Shown one piece after another: positions 1-12,400 of a stretch of DNA of 64,000 nt. A model generated the notes under the pieces. That model was not told the DNA's origin. It saw nothing but the letters and a program-made list of their open reading frames with translations, and did no database searches. The number at the start of each line of letters is the position of its first letter. Position 1 is the stretch's first letter. Made by a program: the position numbers and the translations under genes. The DNA comes from Phallusia mammillata (lineage: Eukaryota > Chordata > Ascidiacea > Phlebobranchia > Ascidiidae): the NCBI GenBank assembly GCA_003260075.1, contig QLIY01000054.1:1-64000 (forward strand), in the 5' to 3' direction.

Positions 1-530
1 GCTTTTGTCCAAATTATCCTGCAGCGTTACATTAAAGTCACCGCCTATAATGAGATTTGAGTTATCTTCCTCGCCTAGTTCGCAAAAAAAAGCGTGTCGA
101 AAAAAACTGGGTTATCCTTGTTTGGCGCGTATAGATTGCAAAGTTTCAATTCGTAGTTGTTATATTCGAGGTCGATAAAAACGTACCTCCCTTCGGGGTC
201 TATTTCTACGACTTTGGGTGAGTGCCAAAAAATTTTTGTGACCAGAATTGCCACACCTTTACTGCGGGTAGAGCCATGTGCCCAAACTATTTTGTTTCCC
301 ATTCTAATTCCCATGATTTTTCCTCATTAATTGAACAGTGCGTTTCCTGGAGAAAAACGATATGAAAAGCCTTCCTTTTAAGAAAGTGAAATATAGTTTT
401 CCGTTTTTTATGATTTCTAATACCCCCCACATTAAACGAAGCAACATTTAATACAGACATCACAGAAAGAGAAAAGTTGAAAGGCAAAAAAAACAACAAC
501 AACAAACTATTGATATTTCTGAACACCTTC
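1..530 (-). pseudogene. LINE (L1/Tx1-like) apurinic endonuclease domain, frameshifted and cut by window edge
   Basis: Read on the minus strand, this encodes the N-terminal half of a non-LTR retrotransposon endonuclease, which nicks target DNA for target-primed reverse transcription. An early ASFNVGGIRN motif is followed by FLQETH, then GVAILV, DPEGRY and NLYAPNKDNPVFF. A GGDFN motif lies near 31-45. This motif order is typical of the endonuclease/exonuclease/phosphatase fold in LINE ORF2, and the wording resembles L1/Tx1 clades most. The frame breaks twice: near 300-315, where WELEW runs to a stop while the next frame continues with GNKIVW, and in the A/T run near 75-95. It is therefore a dead copy, or a homopolymer sequencing error. 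The reverse transcriptase would lie beyond base 1. Retroelement identity is sure; the clade is not. Confidence 0.75.
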
Positions 531-653
531 TTCTATATCCCACTCATACTCAAACCCACAATTACAATTGTAAGGTTGACTAGGTTCAATATTGACAGCA
601 GTTTTTTTCCCACAATTGCAGTGGACTCATTTTCTTCTACATGCGGGATTGAA

Positions 654-1196
654 TCATTCTTTGCTCATAGCTATTTTAGGCAGACCGTTAACTGTATTAC
701 ATTCACAAGTAATAGCATACCTTTGGCATCGGATGCATTCGAACATGTTTCCGTCCATTATATATTCTGGTTGCATTTCACTACAGCATGGCATCAGTCT
801 TATCGGTGCTTGACATTTTGGACATTTTGTTTCTGTTTCGAATTGTGGCAAAAGAAACAAGGTTGCCTCATCGCAGAATGCCTTGGCCACTATATATTCT
901 TTTTTGCATTTACTGCAGAAGAAATTCTTGCAGTCTGGGTCCACTAAGCTTCCGGTGTTGCAGCTTGGGCATTTTACTGGGCTTGTGTATTCGCATAGAC
1001 TACGAGATTTACTTTCCGGAAATTCTGTTGGGCTATTACGCGGTCGTTTGCGCGTCACTGCTGGGGCAATAATTGCCGAGATCTCCTGCTTTTCTTGGTT
1101 GATTTGTTCAATCTCATGTAATGCCTCTGGGACAGGGTCACTATCATACTGGAGGCGTTGAGTCGTCACCTCCTTATCTAAAATCTGGGTTTGCAA
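654..1196 (-). CDS. Cys-rich zinc-ribbon ORF upstream of the LINE endonuclease (possible ORF1)
   Basis: A 180-residue open frame lies 5' of the endonuclease on the same strand. After a charged, coiled N-terminal third (about residues 1-70, with a basic RKRPR stretch) come paired cysteines: CPSC near 74, CSKC near 93, CPKC near 125, CIRC and CEC near the C-terminus. These have the spacing of several zinc ribbons. Past the stop, another frame (about 655-480, minus) continues the pattern with CNCG pairs, suggesting a longer multi-ribbon protein broken by a frameshift. Position and strand fit ORF1 of the same retrotransposon, but no RRM or CCHC knuckle typical of L1 or CR1 ORF1 is visible. It could instead be an unrelated captured gene. 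Function is unknown. Confidence 0.4.
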   Translation of the reverse strand: MQTQILDKEVTTQRLQYDSDPVPEALHEIEQINQEKQEISAIIAPAVTRKRPRNSPTEFPESKSRSLCEYTSPVKCPSCNTGSLVDPDCKNFFCSKCKKEYIVAKAFCDEATLFLLPQFETETKCPKCQAPIRLMPCCSEMQPEYIMDGNMFECIRCQRYAITCECNTVNGLPKIAMSKE

Positions 1197-1392
1197 GTTT
1201 CTTATCTTGCGGCGCTGCTTGGGTTTTGTTATGTTTCTGCCGGTTTTCTAACATAGGAAAATCTTCTTTTCTTTTGGCACAAGCAGACTGTTTGTGGCCT
1301 GTNCCTGTTTTTCTTGGTTGATTTGTTCAATCTCATGTAATGCCTCTGGGATAGGGTCACTATCATACTGGAGGCTTTGAGTCGCCACCTCC
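1091..1392. repeat. Direct duplication of ~84 bp separated by ~135 bp
   Basis: The stretch 1091-1173 recurs at 1309-1392 with a few substitutions (gggacaggg versus gggataggg, gcgttgagtcgtc versus gctttgagtcgcc). A single ambiguous base (n at 1303) lies just before the second copy. A lone n also joins a duplicated arm at 47842, so this may be an assembly join rather than a genuine duplication. Confidence 0.7.
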
Positions 1393-1602
1393 TACCTCCT
1401 TATGGTTTTTTAGTGCACTCATTGCACTGTCGGTTACCCGTTGCCGCCTGCGCATAACTTGGCTTTTTGCTCATAGCTCCTTCCTCCATGAGCGCCAGAC
1501 ACGTCTGCCTTTTTCACAAAATTCAGCTTTCAAACATTCGCCCATGCTACTTGCGCCACCTATCGGCTTTTAGCAAACTTTGTGTGGTGTGAGGTCTTAC
1601 GC

Positions 1603-2180
1603 CAGGGGCGGGCAACATACGGCCCGGATCCGGCCCGCTTCCCAATAGCAAAAGATTTTTCCGCCGTTCTTACCATTGCACCATACGTCCATTGTTACGA
1701 CATAACTGCCAACCAGGGCTGCCACTCCTTGGGATTTTTCCCAAGATATTGGGATTTCAGTGCTGAGCTTGGGATCTTGGGAAAAACTTTTCAAACCTTG
1801 GGATTTTTTAAATTATCCGTTTAATACGTTTAAAATTCAATTAATACTATTGTTGCGAACAAAAATTATCCTTTTGCAAAAATCATCTTCTTATGTAACG
1901 ATTTGCGCAACAGTGCTTCATCAATTTTTGTGTTCGAAGCTTTGTAAGTGGATTGAAATTCCCAGTCAAAACTAGTCAGTCAGGCCAGTGCTACAGTGGC
2001 TAAGGAACCTTGGGATATCGTAAAATTCTCAGTGGCAGCACTGCTGCCAACCACGTGTGTGGCCTGCTTTCACAGTTTTCTTTGTTTCCACACGTTAGCC
2101 TAGTCAGTGATTCAGCAGTATCTAAGTCTGTATAAATAATAAATACGCGATTAATGTATCGATTCAGGAATCCGGCCCGC
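1603..2180. mobile_element. hAT-type MITE remnant (CAGGGGCGGGCAAC end)
   Basis: The left end CAGGGGCGGGCAACATACGG is a typical hAT-style terminus. A matching GC-rich fragment (ccggcccgcc) near 2170-2180 may be the inner part of the right end. The element is interrupted by the insertion at 1714-2043. The outer boundary and target duplication are not clear. Confidence 0.45.
1714..2043. mobile_element. Nested hAT MITE with perfect 8-bp target-site duplication
   Basis: The element starts CAGGGCTGCCACTCC and ends GTGGCAGCACTG, giving terminal inverted repeats of about 12 bp. It is flanked on both sides by the identical octamer ctgccaac (1706-1713 and 2044-2051), the 8-bp target duplication made by hAT transposases. 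It has no coding capacity (330 bp), so it is a non-autonomous copy. It sits inside the older CAGGGGCGGGC element. Confidence 0.85.
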
Positions 2181-2559
2181 CAAGTACTTCACTTCCGGAA
2201 TTTCTCGAGGAAACGTGCCGCTGGCAAAAGCCTCCACCTTATCGAACCAGCGGTTTTTGCACAGTATTTTTCACCGATAACAAATGCGCCGCTCTTTTGA
2301 GCCGGCTTTGAAAGCGATAGACCGGCGACAAAAGAGAGACCAAGAGAAAAAAGCGAACCCGTTAATTTCGGATGCGATCGTTCCAGTCCAAAAACTTCTT
2401 TTTGCTTCTTTTCTTTTTCTTTATGCAAGCTCCATACCGTTGTGCGCGGCACAGACGGTCTGGTCTGGAACCCGGAATGCGCGTTCTAAAACAAACAAAT
2501 TAGAACAGTTGGACCGGACAACAAACCCTACACGTTTATACATCTGTAAAATTTTGGTT

Positions 2560-2770
2560 GAGTTTATTTCGTTTGATGATAAAAATCATAGCGCCACAAT
2601 TGCACTACAACAATCATCAAGCTGGAAACAGCTACACAACGTTGAAACGTTATGGAAAACAGTTAATGACAGAAATGGTGGGTAATGGCTGAACGCGCTG
2701 CAGCTACGCCGTCATTACAAGGCGTTAAGTGACTGCGGCTTACAAGAAAGTGAATGTGTCGCGAAGTGAG
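2560..2770 (-). repeat. Dispersed ~230-bp repeat (same family as 20685-20785 and 43330-43525)
   Basis: On the minus strand this reads: CACATTCACTTTCTTG, then a block with AATGACGGCGTAGCTGCAGC, then AACGTTGTGTAGCTGTTTCC, ending CGAAATAAACTCAACC. The same order recurs on the plus strand at 43330-43525 and in parts at 43010-43160, 43940-44065 and (minus) 20685-20785. It may be SINE-like, but no pol III boxes were recognised. Confidence 0.6.
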
Positions 2771-5297
2771 TAAACAACTGGGGGGACGTTGGCGGGATCA
2801 GTCGAGGGGGGCGTAGGAACTAACCATTTGTTTTAGGGAAAGAGCGCGGCGTTGTAAAAGGAACCACCAAGCGAAATCATGACTGATAGTTTGAGTTCGT
2901 GGTAAACATGGAACTTTAGTAGGTGTGCTGATTTTCAGTTTTGGTGATTAAGGTGGAAACGATGCAGCGTGACGAGAAGTGGTTTCATGTGGATGTTGAG
3001 CTTACAAGAGAAATCCCGTCGGGTTCTTAGAAGCGCTCAGTCTGTAGAACTTTTTGTCACCGTATGATACCAGAAGCAATGTACTGTTCATTGAGTACAG
3101 GTTTTAAAGTTAGGCTGGATACAAAAATGAAACGAGTCCATAACACCAAGTTACTTTCATAGTTGTGGGAAACAGGAAAGTTTCAAATTGCCAGAAACTT
3201 GTAAGCAAGTTCAGTTGATCGCAAAAGTTCTAGCAATCGCCAAAACTTCTATGTACAACCGTATTTATCAAATTTGTTTGTCGAAAATGGTTAACATACA
3301 GCAGTGGCTATGTTAGCAACTTTATTGTGACGTGAGGGATTAGTGTTGGTAACAAAAAGTTAGGTTGTGTATACGTGCATTTTGCAATCGAGCCCCAAAG
3401 CACGAGGTAGGCTTTCAAGATATGTCACCACAAAAATATGTCACAAAATATCGACACTTTGTCTATGTATTAGTTGTGAATGTTGTCGTAACGTTCATAT
3501 GTTAGCTGGCATCATTATTTTTAGTCAGTGAGGTAGAACCGCTAATACAACAAACTTTTGTTCCGCTACTTAAACGTTAGAAAGTTCAGTCACTTTGTTT
3601 CAAAGCCCTACATACAGGATCCACTCACTTATAAAGGTTACAACTATGGGCCTGTGTGGAACTTCTATCGCTGAATGGTAACTCAATCTACACGTGAAAC
3701 CCACTGGACAGATACGGTTCCCGCTTCCTCGCTCGAGCACAAAACGATTTTGTACGGGGGGGGGGGGGGGGGACAGATACGGTTCCCGCTTCCCCGCTCG
3801 AGCACAAAAAGATTTTGTACGCTTAAGTTTTCAAACTGTGGCTATTCACGCACAGCTTGTAGAGTAGAAACAGGTTCACAGTAAGAGCTCTATAAACTTG
3901 GTATTATACCTGGCAGCAATAGCTTATATATGTTCACAGCTAATCTTTACTTTTACCTCTTTCTACAGGGAAGTGTGATTACGTTTAAATAAGGCAGAAT
4001 TTTCGCTTTAAAGTGTTTTTAAATCTGTGTTGATGCAAAAACATTAAAACGTTGATTAAAATTTGCCACAAACCACAGCACAGGTGTGATGGCCAAGGTA
4101 TGTAGACCTATCTACATTCACTGGTATAGCATTCTATATTATTTTTACTTTAAATGTAAGAACTGAATGTGCAGCATTTATAACACAAGGTATTCCGATG
4201 TATTTTGTTGTAACTTTAGATGACATTTTCCTTGATTAAGCATCATTGTGGTTTTGTTCAATCACGTACAAAACCCCTTTATAATCCAGCACATGTAGAG
4301 AGGTGTACAAAGGGGTCAGTTAGTACTCGACCTATTGTACTTATGTTTACATGGTATAGCCGTGGAGAACAATCTGAGGCGACAATCTCGTCTGGCTAAC
4401 ATGAGATTTTATCCATAGTGTAGAAAAGCCGCGAATGAGAGGTATGAACGTACAGCTATATAGCTAAGGGTGCGTACGATATACGACTTATTTTGTTCCC
4501 ATCGATACGTTTTTCAGCTTTGTTGGGTGAAGTTTTGAACTCCTTCGCTGCAATAAAGGGACAGATACAGAGGTTTACTCTCAGAGAGCAAATCCTGTAT
4601 TTGCGTGTTTGCACAAGAGTAGAGCCTCAATGCCTGATTTGAATTTTATGTGAGAGCAAAGCAAATAATGGGCACCCCTAAAGAAAACAACGGTTGCTAC
4701 GGCCTGCTGCTGCCATGGTAGTCTATCAATAGTTTGAGATAAGAACAGTGGGGGGGGGGAGGAGAGCAAAGCAAATAATGGGCACGCCTAAAGAAAACAA
4801 CGGTTGCTGCTGCCTGCTGCTGCCATGGTAGTCTATCAATAGTTTGAGATAAGAACAGTCGGTTTGTTTTCAAGGCTCAACAGGTTTGATCACAGCAGAC
4901 GTCTGGCGAGCCAAGATTGTTGTAAATACGCTTCACAGGTTAAGATAACAACCCCCACGCTACACTGCTTGTGGTACAATTTTAGCCAAGTATTGTGGAA
5001 AGTCTGGCTTTCTAATTTCAATAGCGCCAGATTCAATAATATTACTAACAAGAAACTGAAGGCAGAATTTCAAAATAGCTGTGATACTGTAGCTACTTCT
5101 TCTTGAAAGTGCAACTATAGATATTTCTTCTACCAACTTTGATAGGGGGGGGGGCTATTTACTAACAAAAAACTGAAGGCAGAATTTGAAAATAGCTGTG
5201 ATACTGTAGATATTTCTTCTTGAAAGTGCAACTATAGATATTTCTTCTACCAACTTTGATATTTTGTCACCTACTTGTTAACATTGTTTAATTTCAG
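2771..5297. other. Intergenic region upstream of the fucosyltransferase
   Basis: No convincing coding region was seen. It holds three homopolymer-joined local duplications: 3708-3755 with 3773-3820 around 17 G at 3756-3772; 4652-4749 with 4762-4859 around G at 4750-4759; and about 5045-5143 with 5156-5263 around G at 5145-5153. It may contain a 5' UTR exon or the promoter of the downstream gene. The 3' end is a pyrimidine-rich acceptor abutting the start codon. Confidence 0.5.
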
Positions 5298-6340
5298 ATG
5301 AGTACTAATATGAACAAAAGTGTTAGACAGAAAACCTTTGTATCACTGTGTGCTGCGCTTTTCATGTATCTCTGGATGTTTCTCAAATATGACAAATATA
5401 TTTACGAAACTCTCCAAGTCACCGATGATTGGATGTCAACATCACGTGGTTTCAAACAGGACAGAAAAGCTCGCGAACTTTTTACACTCGACAAGAAGTT
5501 ACTTCAGTAAGTAGAAATTTAAATTACTAACATTAAACGTCCAAGTCCCGTAGAATATTCACCTCACTGCAAAGGCATCCGCGAACCGATTATTGCCTTA
5601 TAAGTGGTAGATTAATGTTATTCCTTCATTGGCTATTCACGAATAAATTATTCATAAGCTGAACACAGCACGCTTGCTAAAACGAAAAACAAACTCAACT
5701 CAACCTCTATCTATTGTTTAGTACGGAGTTGTAAGTCGGGCCGGCCTTTTCGGACCGGGTTCGGGCTTAGGTTTCTTACAAAGCCATGCTTGATTCGGGC
5801 CCGACTTTACACTCTGTGTCAGTATTTTTTGAATAAATTTAACTAGCTAAGCAGCAAGTTGCTGGACCTGACCTTATGTCAAACAGCCGTAAAACGCCTT
5901 GTTCAAGACCAATTGTCTACTGTGTTTGTTGTCTTGGTCTTTCCTGAGGCTTCAATGTATAGGCCTGTCAATCAAACTTTCGGGTCTAAACGGGCTTTTA
6001 AAAAACGATTCGGGCCTGGTTTCGGGCTTGTACTTTCGGGTTAGAACCGGGTTTAGGCTCCAGTTTCAGGCCCGTTTACAACTCTGGTATAGTAGTTTTG
6101 GCAGAACTGAATAAATTTTACAACTTAAAAAAATTATTCTGTTGCTTCCGAAACTGTTTGTAGCTACAACAGCATATGTGTGTTAATTTACAGGGTCGCT
6201 GGAGAAGCAGTCGCTAAGCTGATTCTAATTTGGACGCCCTACATGGAGGAGCCCTACACCGACCCTGTAATTTGTCCGGGATGCGTCATCACTTACGACC
6301 GGTCTGCAATCGACCAGGCCGACGCCGTCGTGTTTCATTT

Positions 6341-6439
<99 letters not shown>

Positions 6440-9400
6440 AATACGGGACTCGCCGTCCGGGTTACCATGGAAATTGAGAAAAACTGAACAGCGGTAACAA
6501 AAATATTTAAGTAAAAATAAAAAAATATTAGTGTTTTTCATTATAAGGCTGTGGACAAATCTGCCTCTTAGTTTACTTGATTTGACCTTTGTCTCTTTTC
6601 CGAAAGCTAAATTTTGTGCATATGAACAGGCTGAACAAGTCGATCAATAAGTGCTAAAAACCCATGAATGGACCATGCTTTAAATATCTCAGGTCGTAAT
6701 ATTCCATTACGAATGGTTCAGTAGAGATGTGTTTCTGCCATCTGCTTAATGTGACGTTTACATGGTTTGCGGTAAAACATGGAATAGATTGTAAAATGAC
6801 GCTTGGGTATTTTTAGTGTAGATATTCATACAGTTTTGACTCACATTAGGTAAATGCTTCGAACAACGAAGACAACTATAGACAAACATATATAGGTTGC
6901 CTAGTAAAGATTTAAAATATAAGTTTTCCTAGTATAAGCCCGAACCAGAATCATTTTTTAAAAGTCTGATTGGGCTCCAAATTTGATTGACAGGCAGATA
7001 ATAAAAAAAACACATCAATGGCCTGAACAAGACGTTTCACAAGTGTTGGGCATTATGTTATATCCAGCAACTACTTAGCTACATAACTAAGTAATTTATA
7101 TTTTAAAACAAATGCTGACACAGAATGTGAAGTCAGGCTCGGATCAAGCCAGAAGTTTGTTAAAAAGCAAGAACCCCCGAAGCCCTTCTTACAACCCTGT
7201 AGTAAACCTATTTAAAGGGGGAATTTTAATCAGAGTCGAACTATTTTATGCAGTTTGATTTTAAGCAAAGATTTTGTATTGACCAATTTTATTTAAAATG
7301 TTTAGATGGGTTTGGTTAAGCATGGAACCACCATGGCACGTACGTCATCTTTTCCAGAAAACTTTGACACCACTTAACGGAGTATTCAACTGGACGATGT
7401 CGTATCGACATGACTCTGACGTGTACACCCCGTTTGTCATGGATTTCAGTGAAATTAAAAAGTAAGTTTAGAAATCTTTTCTTATGATAGAAATCTCTTT
7501 GCAAGTTAAACAACCGCGAAGATTCAGGGTCATTAAAATTAGATCAAGAAAATTCAGTGTGAAAAACCACTAAATCTGTCGCTGTGTTGTATTTGTAAAA
7601 GCAAAATGCATTTGTTTTGATGCATCACACTGAATTTTCTTGATTATTACGTTTGGTTCTATACTATATGGCAGAGTTGCCAGTCAGGGAGGGCCAAGTT
7701 GAGTTTAGATCCTTGTTAAAAACTCAACCGCATTCTTGCATGTACAAATCCACATAATGAGATTATTCCAAAGGGTACGAACTGTTCATCCATACATGTT
7801 CGGTACCGCAACTCTTTGCAACTGTGGATTATCGAAAAGTTTCTTTTATAATCCACAGGTTGTGTTTCGTTTGTCGGTTTAGTGGGGGTTTGTAGTTGCG
7901 ATATTAAATTGTGCAAATTTTGCAATAGTTGCTTACGAAGTTAGCTCGTTTTTACTGGCTAGCTCAAAGTTCGCAAGGAAGTTAAATGGTTTAACTGTAT
8001 TTGCCAAATCAAATTTGAACTTTGTAATATTTCCTGTCGCAGTTAATTAGGCTGTAGATGCGACTTTGTGATCTGGTGTTTACGAGCTTTAACCGTATGT
8101 TTTTTCTCCTGCTGTGATTGGACGCTGCTTTGTGTAGAAATTGTGAAAGAGCCAATGACAAGAGCACATGTGTACGATTTAACGCCTTTATCCGGGGCGT
8201 TGATAAAAAACACACTGGTTTGTTTTAGCCCTTTCCCTTTTGCGCCATTTAGAAGCAATTAACAAAATAATTGAAATGCAAGACACTTGTGTGGGGTTTA
8301 ATTTGTAGTTATGCGGTTATAACCTTGAGACTTATTAGGCAACATTATCATAAACATTATCAACATTACCTTTCTCAAACACATTCACTACAGATTTTCC
8401 CAACAAATTGTTTCACCCACAAGCTAGCGCCGTGAAGCTACGCCATCCTGTACTATTTCCTTTGTAGGGCTTATTGTTTGGAGTCAGTATTGCAAAAGGG
8501 TATTTTTAAAGCTTTAAAACAAAACATGAAATAACTTATAAGGGGGGGGGGGTGTTTTATTTGTAAAAGCAAAATGCATTTGTTTTGATGCATCACACTG
8601 AATTTTCTTGATTATTACGTTTGGTTCTATACTATATGGCAGAGTTGCCAGTCAGGGAGGGCCAAGTTGAGTTTAGATCCTTGTTAAAAACTCAACCGCA
8701 TTCTTGCATGTACAAATCCACATAATGAGATTATTCCAAAGGGTACGAACTGTTCATCCATACATGTTCGGTACCGCAACTCTTTGCAACTGTGGATTAT
8801 CGAAAAGTTTCTTTTATAATCCACAGGTTGTGTTTCGTTTGTCGGTTTAGTGGGGGTTTGTAGTTGCGATATTAAATTGTGCAAATTTTGCAATAGTTGC
8901 TTACGAAGTTAGCTCGTTTTTACTGGCTAGCTCAAAGTTCGCAAGGAAGTTAAATGGTTTAACTGTATTTGCCAAATCAAATTTGAACTTTGTAATATTT
9001 CCTGTCGCAGTTAATTAGGATGTAGATGCGACTTTGTGATCTGGTGTTTACGAGCTTTAACCGTATGTTTTTTCTCCTGCTGTGATTGGACGCTGCTTTG
9101 TGTAGAAATTGTGAAAGAGCCAATGACAAGAGCACATGTGTACGATTTAACGCCTTTATCCGGGGCGTTGATAAAAAACACACTGGTTTGTTTTAGCCCT
9201 TTCCCTTTTGCGCCATTTAGAAGCAATTAACAAAATAATTGAAATGCAAGACACTTGTGTGGGGTTTAATTTGTAGTTATGCGGTTATAACCTTGAGACT
9301 TATTAGGCAACATTATCAACATTACCTTTCTCAAACACATTCACTACAGATTTTCCCAACAAATTGTTTCACCCACAAGCTAGCGCCGTGAAGCTACGCC

Positions 9401-12400
9401 ATCCTGTACTATTTCCTTTGTAGGGCTTATTGTTTGGAGTCAGTATTGCAAAAGGGTATTTTTAAAGCTTTAAAACAAAACATGAAATAACTTATAAACG
9501 AGACTATGCAGTTGCGAAAAGGTACAGAAACGTTTTGGCTGCAGGTAATGCCACTATGTGTTAAATTGCAGCCAATTAAGTCACATAATTATACACAGGA
9601 ATTGCAAAAAATGAACGAAGCCGTACCAGACGAGCTCAGACGTATGGTTTATTTGGTAGAATCTAGTCAAGTGGTTTTTGGTACTATGCGAATATGGGGG
9701 GGGGGTAACCTCAGACGTATGTTTTATTTGGTAGAATCTAGTCAAGTGGTTTTTGGTACTATGCGAATATTACTGAATATCGACCAAGTATAAAAAATAA
9801 TATATCTGGGAAGTGCGTGTCTCACGGAGCATCCTGATATAGGCAAGCCGTTATTAATTAACGTTCGACCAAACGCACTTTAAGGAAGCGGCCGTGCGTT
9901 CGTAAGCACAACATGGTATAACATATGGCCTGAAATTTGAATGAGCCAAAACACAATGCCCGCACACAATTGGGTCTCGTCACCACTGAGGCGTAAAACC
10001 AGCAAGCGGGATTGAGTTGGTGCTTGAACCCAATGCGAGTTTATTACAGAACTCATGTTAACAATGAATATACTGTTTGCTGCCAGGCATAATGTATTTG
10101 TTCATGTTAACAATATGAGATTTTGCGGCCATGGACCACCGACTCTGTAAAAATAATATCGTGGACAATTTTAATTTTGATTCAAGTAAGCGTACACGAT
10201 CGACACGCACTTTAGCTTACAACAATTCATTAAACTGAGTTTAGTGAGATACAATTATTAACACCTATAACATTTTGATCCTCTTTTAAGACATCATATG
10301 TAATCATCTCTAGTTTATCACCAAATTTAGTGGACGGTCTGTGGACCACCAAAAAATCATCATGAGACACAGACATACATAGTATTACAAACTTGATTAC
10401 ATAAAGCGGTGGCTTCGACTTGGGACTTAAAACCCATTAGGATGAGATGTTTTTGTTTGTCTTAAAGCGAAACGTCCGGACAGGTCTTGTCAATTTAAAA
10501 CCTTCGTTTTAATATTTAGTTCGTTCTTTTTTAAGAATGTAAAATTCGTTGTAAGTTTGTTTAAAGAGGTGATAAGGAGGGCCATGCGCAAAATAACTTA
10601 AAAACTCTGCCGCCTATTGTTGACGAGCTATTCCAAGTAGGTTAGGTAACTTTAGTAACAGTTCATGTGCCTCCTTCAGTTTTGTAAAAACATAATCTTC
10701 AACCTTTCGAGAAATGAAGCTGTATTTTAGGTATACATATTTTAACGAATAACTTGTTTTTTCACAAACCAGACCAAAAGTCGCTCTCCTTGCCGAGAAA
10801 AACGCTTCGTCGCTGGGAGCTTGGATGGTCTCCAATTGTCACCCAACCGAACGCCGACAGCTGATTGGTGCGCTGAGAGAACACGTGACCATCGATGAGT
10901 ACGGTGTTTGCTCGGGCAGGGAATTGTGTCATGAAGCGATTTGTCAACGCCAAGTGTTGTCGAGGTGAGCTATTGTTGGAAAACGATTAAAATCACAAAA
11001 AACGCGCCTCGTAGGTTTCTTTGTGTGCGCAGCGCAGTAGACAATATTAAGGTAGCATGATACGTAAAATTGCTCGAACATCTTTTGTGCCGGATTTTCT
11101 GGTAACAGTTGGCCAGCCCATGTTGCCGTGCAAAGCTCCATGCCTCGTTCTCAAAACATTTGGTCATTTACAAGACATCATCATACAGTACTGGTAACAT
11201 ATCTATTCAATAATGGCATGTGTTTAACTGAGTGTGCAGGTTTGCATAAAATGTTTGTTTTTCTCTTGTTGCTTGGAATGCACTATCTTTACAATTGTCC
11301 AATTATAATTGTGTTAAATCAGATGTTTATCTTTTAGATTTAGGACAATGACAAAGTTGGTTAAAACTTAGGAAAATTGAATAGATGTGAGCAATGGTGC
11401 TTAAGTTTAGTTTTTTGCTCATAAAGTGACAGAGGCTGAAATAGAACCGACAATCGAAATTCTAAGCGGTTGCACTAATCACTACTCCAGCGGTTCTCAA
11501 ACTGTGGTACACGTACCACTAGTGGTACGTCAGGGCTGTTCAGGTGGTACGCGAGTAGCTTCTGCTACACTTAGTTCCATTCACATGAGACTGATCCAAC
11601 TGATCAGGCTTGTTTTGTGCAGAACCAACGTCTAGGAGGTCGTCTTTTAGGGATTGCTATAGTAGCACAATATGCTGGTTTCATAAATTAGCTAGTGTAG
11701 TCAAGAAGAACTCTTGGTCTACCCATTTAAACAAGATATAAGTGGCACACAGCGATAGAAAAAGTTGCCAGGTGGCACTCAATCAGTATAAGTTTGGGAA
11801 CCACTGCACTACACCAACGTATTGCTCGTGGTTACAAATGTACAAAAGACGAACACATAAGCTTACTAAACTTTAAATTTTCACCTCTTTTCGCTTTTTT
11901 TCAACAGATACAAATTCTACTTCGCACTGGAGAACTCGCGATGTCAGGATTACATCACAGAGAAGTTTTGGGTGAACGCACTCGGAAGTCGAGCGGTGCC
12001 GGTAGTTATGGGAACGACGCGCGCCAACTACGAGGCGGTCGCCCCACCCCACTCTTTTATACACGTGGACGACTTCGCCACGGTCGAGGACTTGGCCGCT
12101 TTTCTTAAACACCTCGACCAGAACGACGAGGAATACTTGAAATATTTCGACTGGTGGGAAACGTGGAAGCAGGGGAAATTCCCTAAACCGCGCGAGGACG
12201 GTGACAGCGCCCTCCCGTGGATGTGCCCGCTGTGTGAAAAACTTCACAAGACAGATTCGACGCCGAAAAGTGAAAAGAATTTGGACACGTGGTGGTTCGG
12301 GAATGGTTACAATGAAAGTAATGACGCATTGCCAATTTGCGATTCCCACTCCGGCCCCAGTGCGTTCGAAACGCGATGGATGATAACACTTGCTTACTCT

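Noticed and set aside
6180..6541. Poly-glycine and poly-proline open frames across the G run
   Set aside because: They exist only because of the 97-nt homopolymer, which is probably an assembly filler.
9506..9793. 95-codon open frame in fucosyltransferase intron 3
   Set aside because: It spans a homopolymer-joined duplication and shows no domain.
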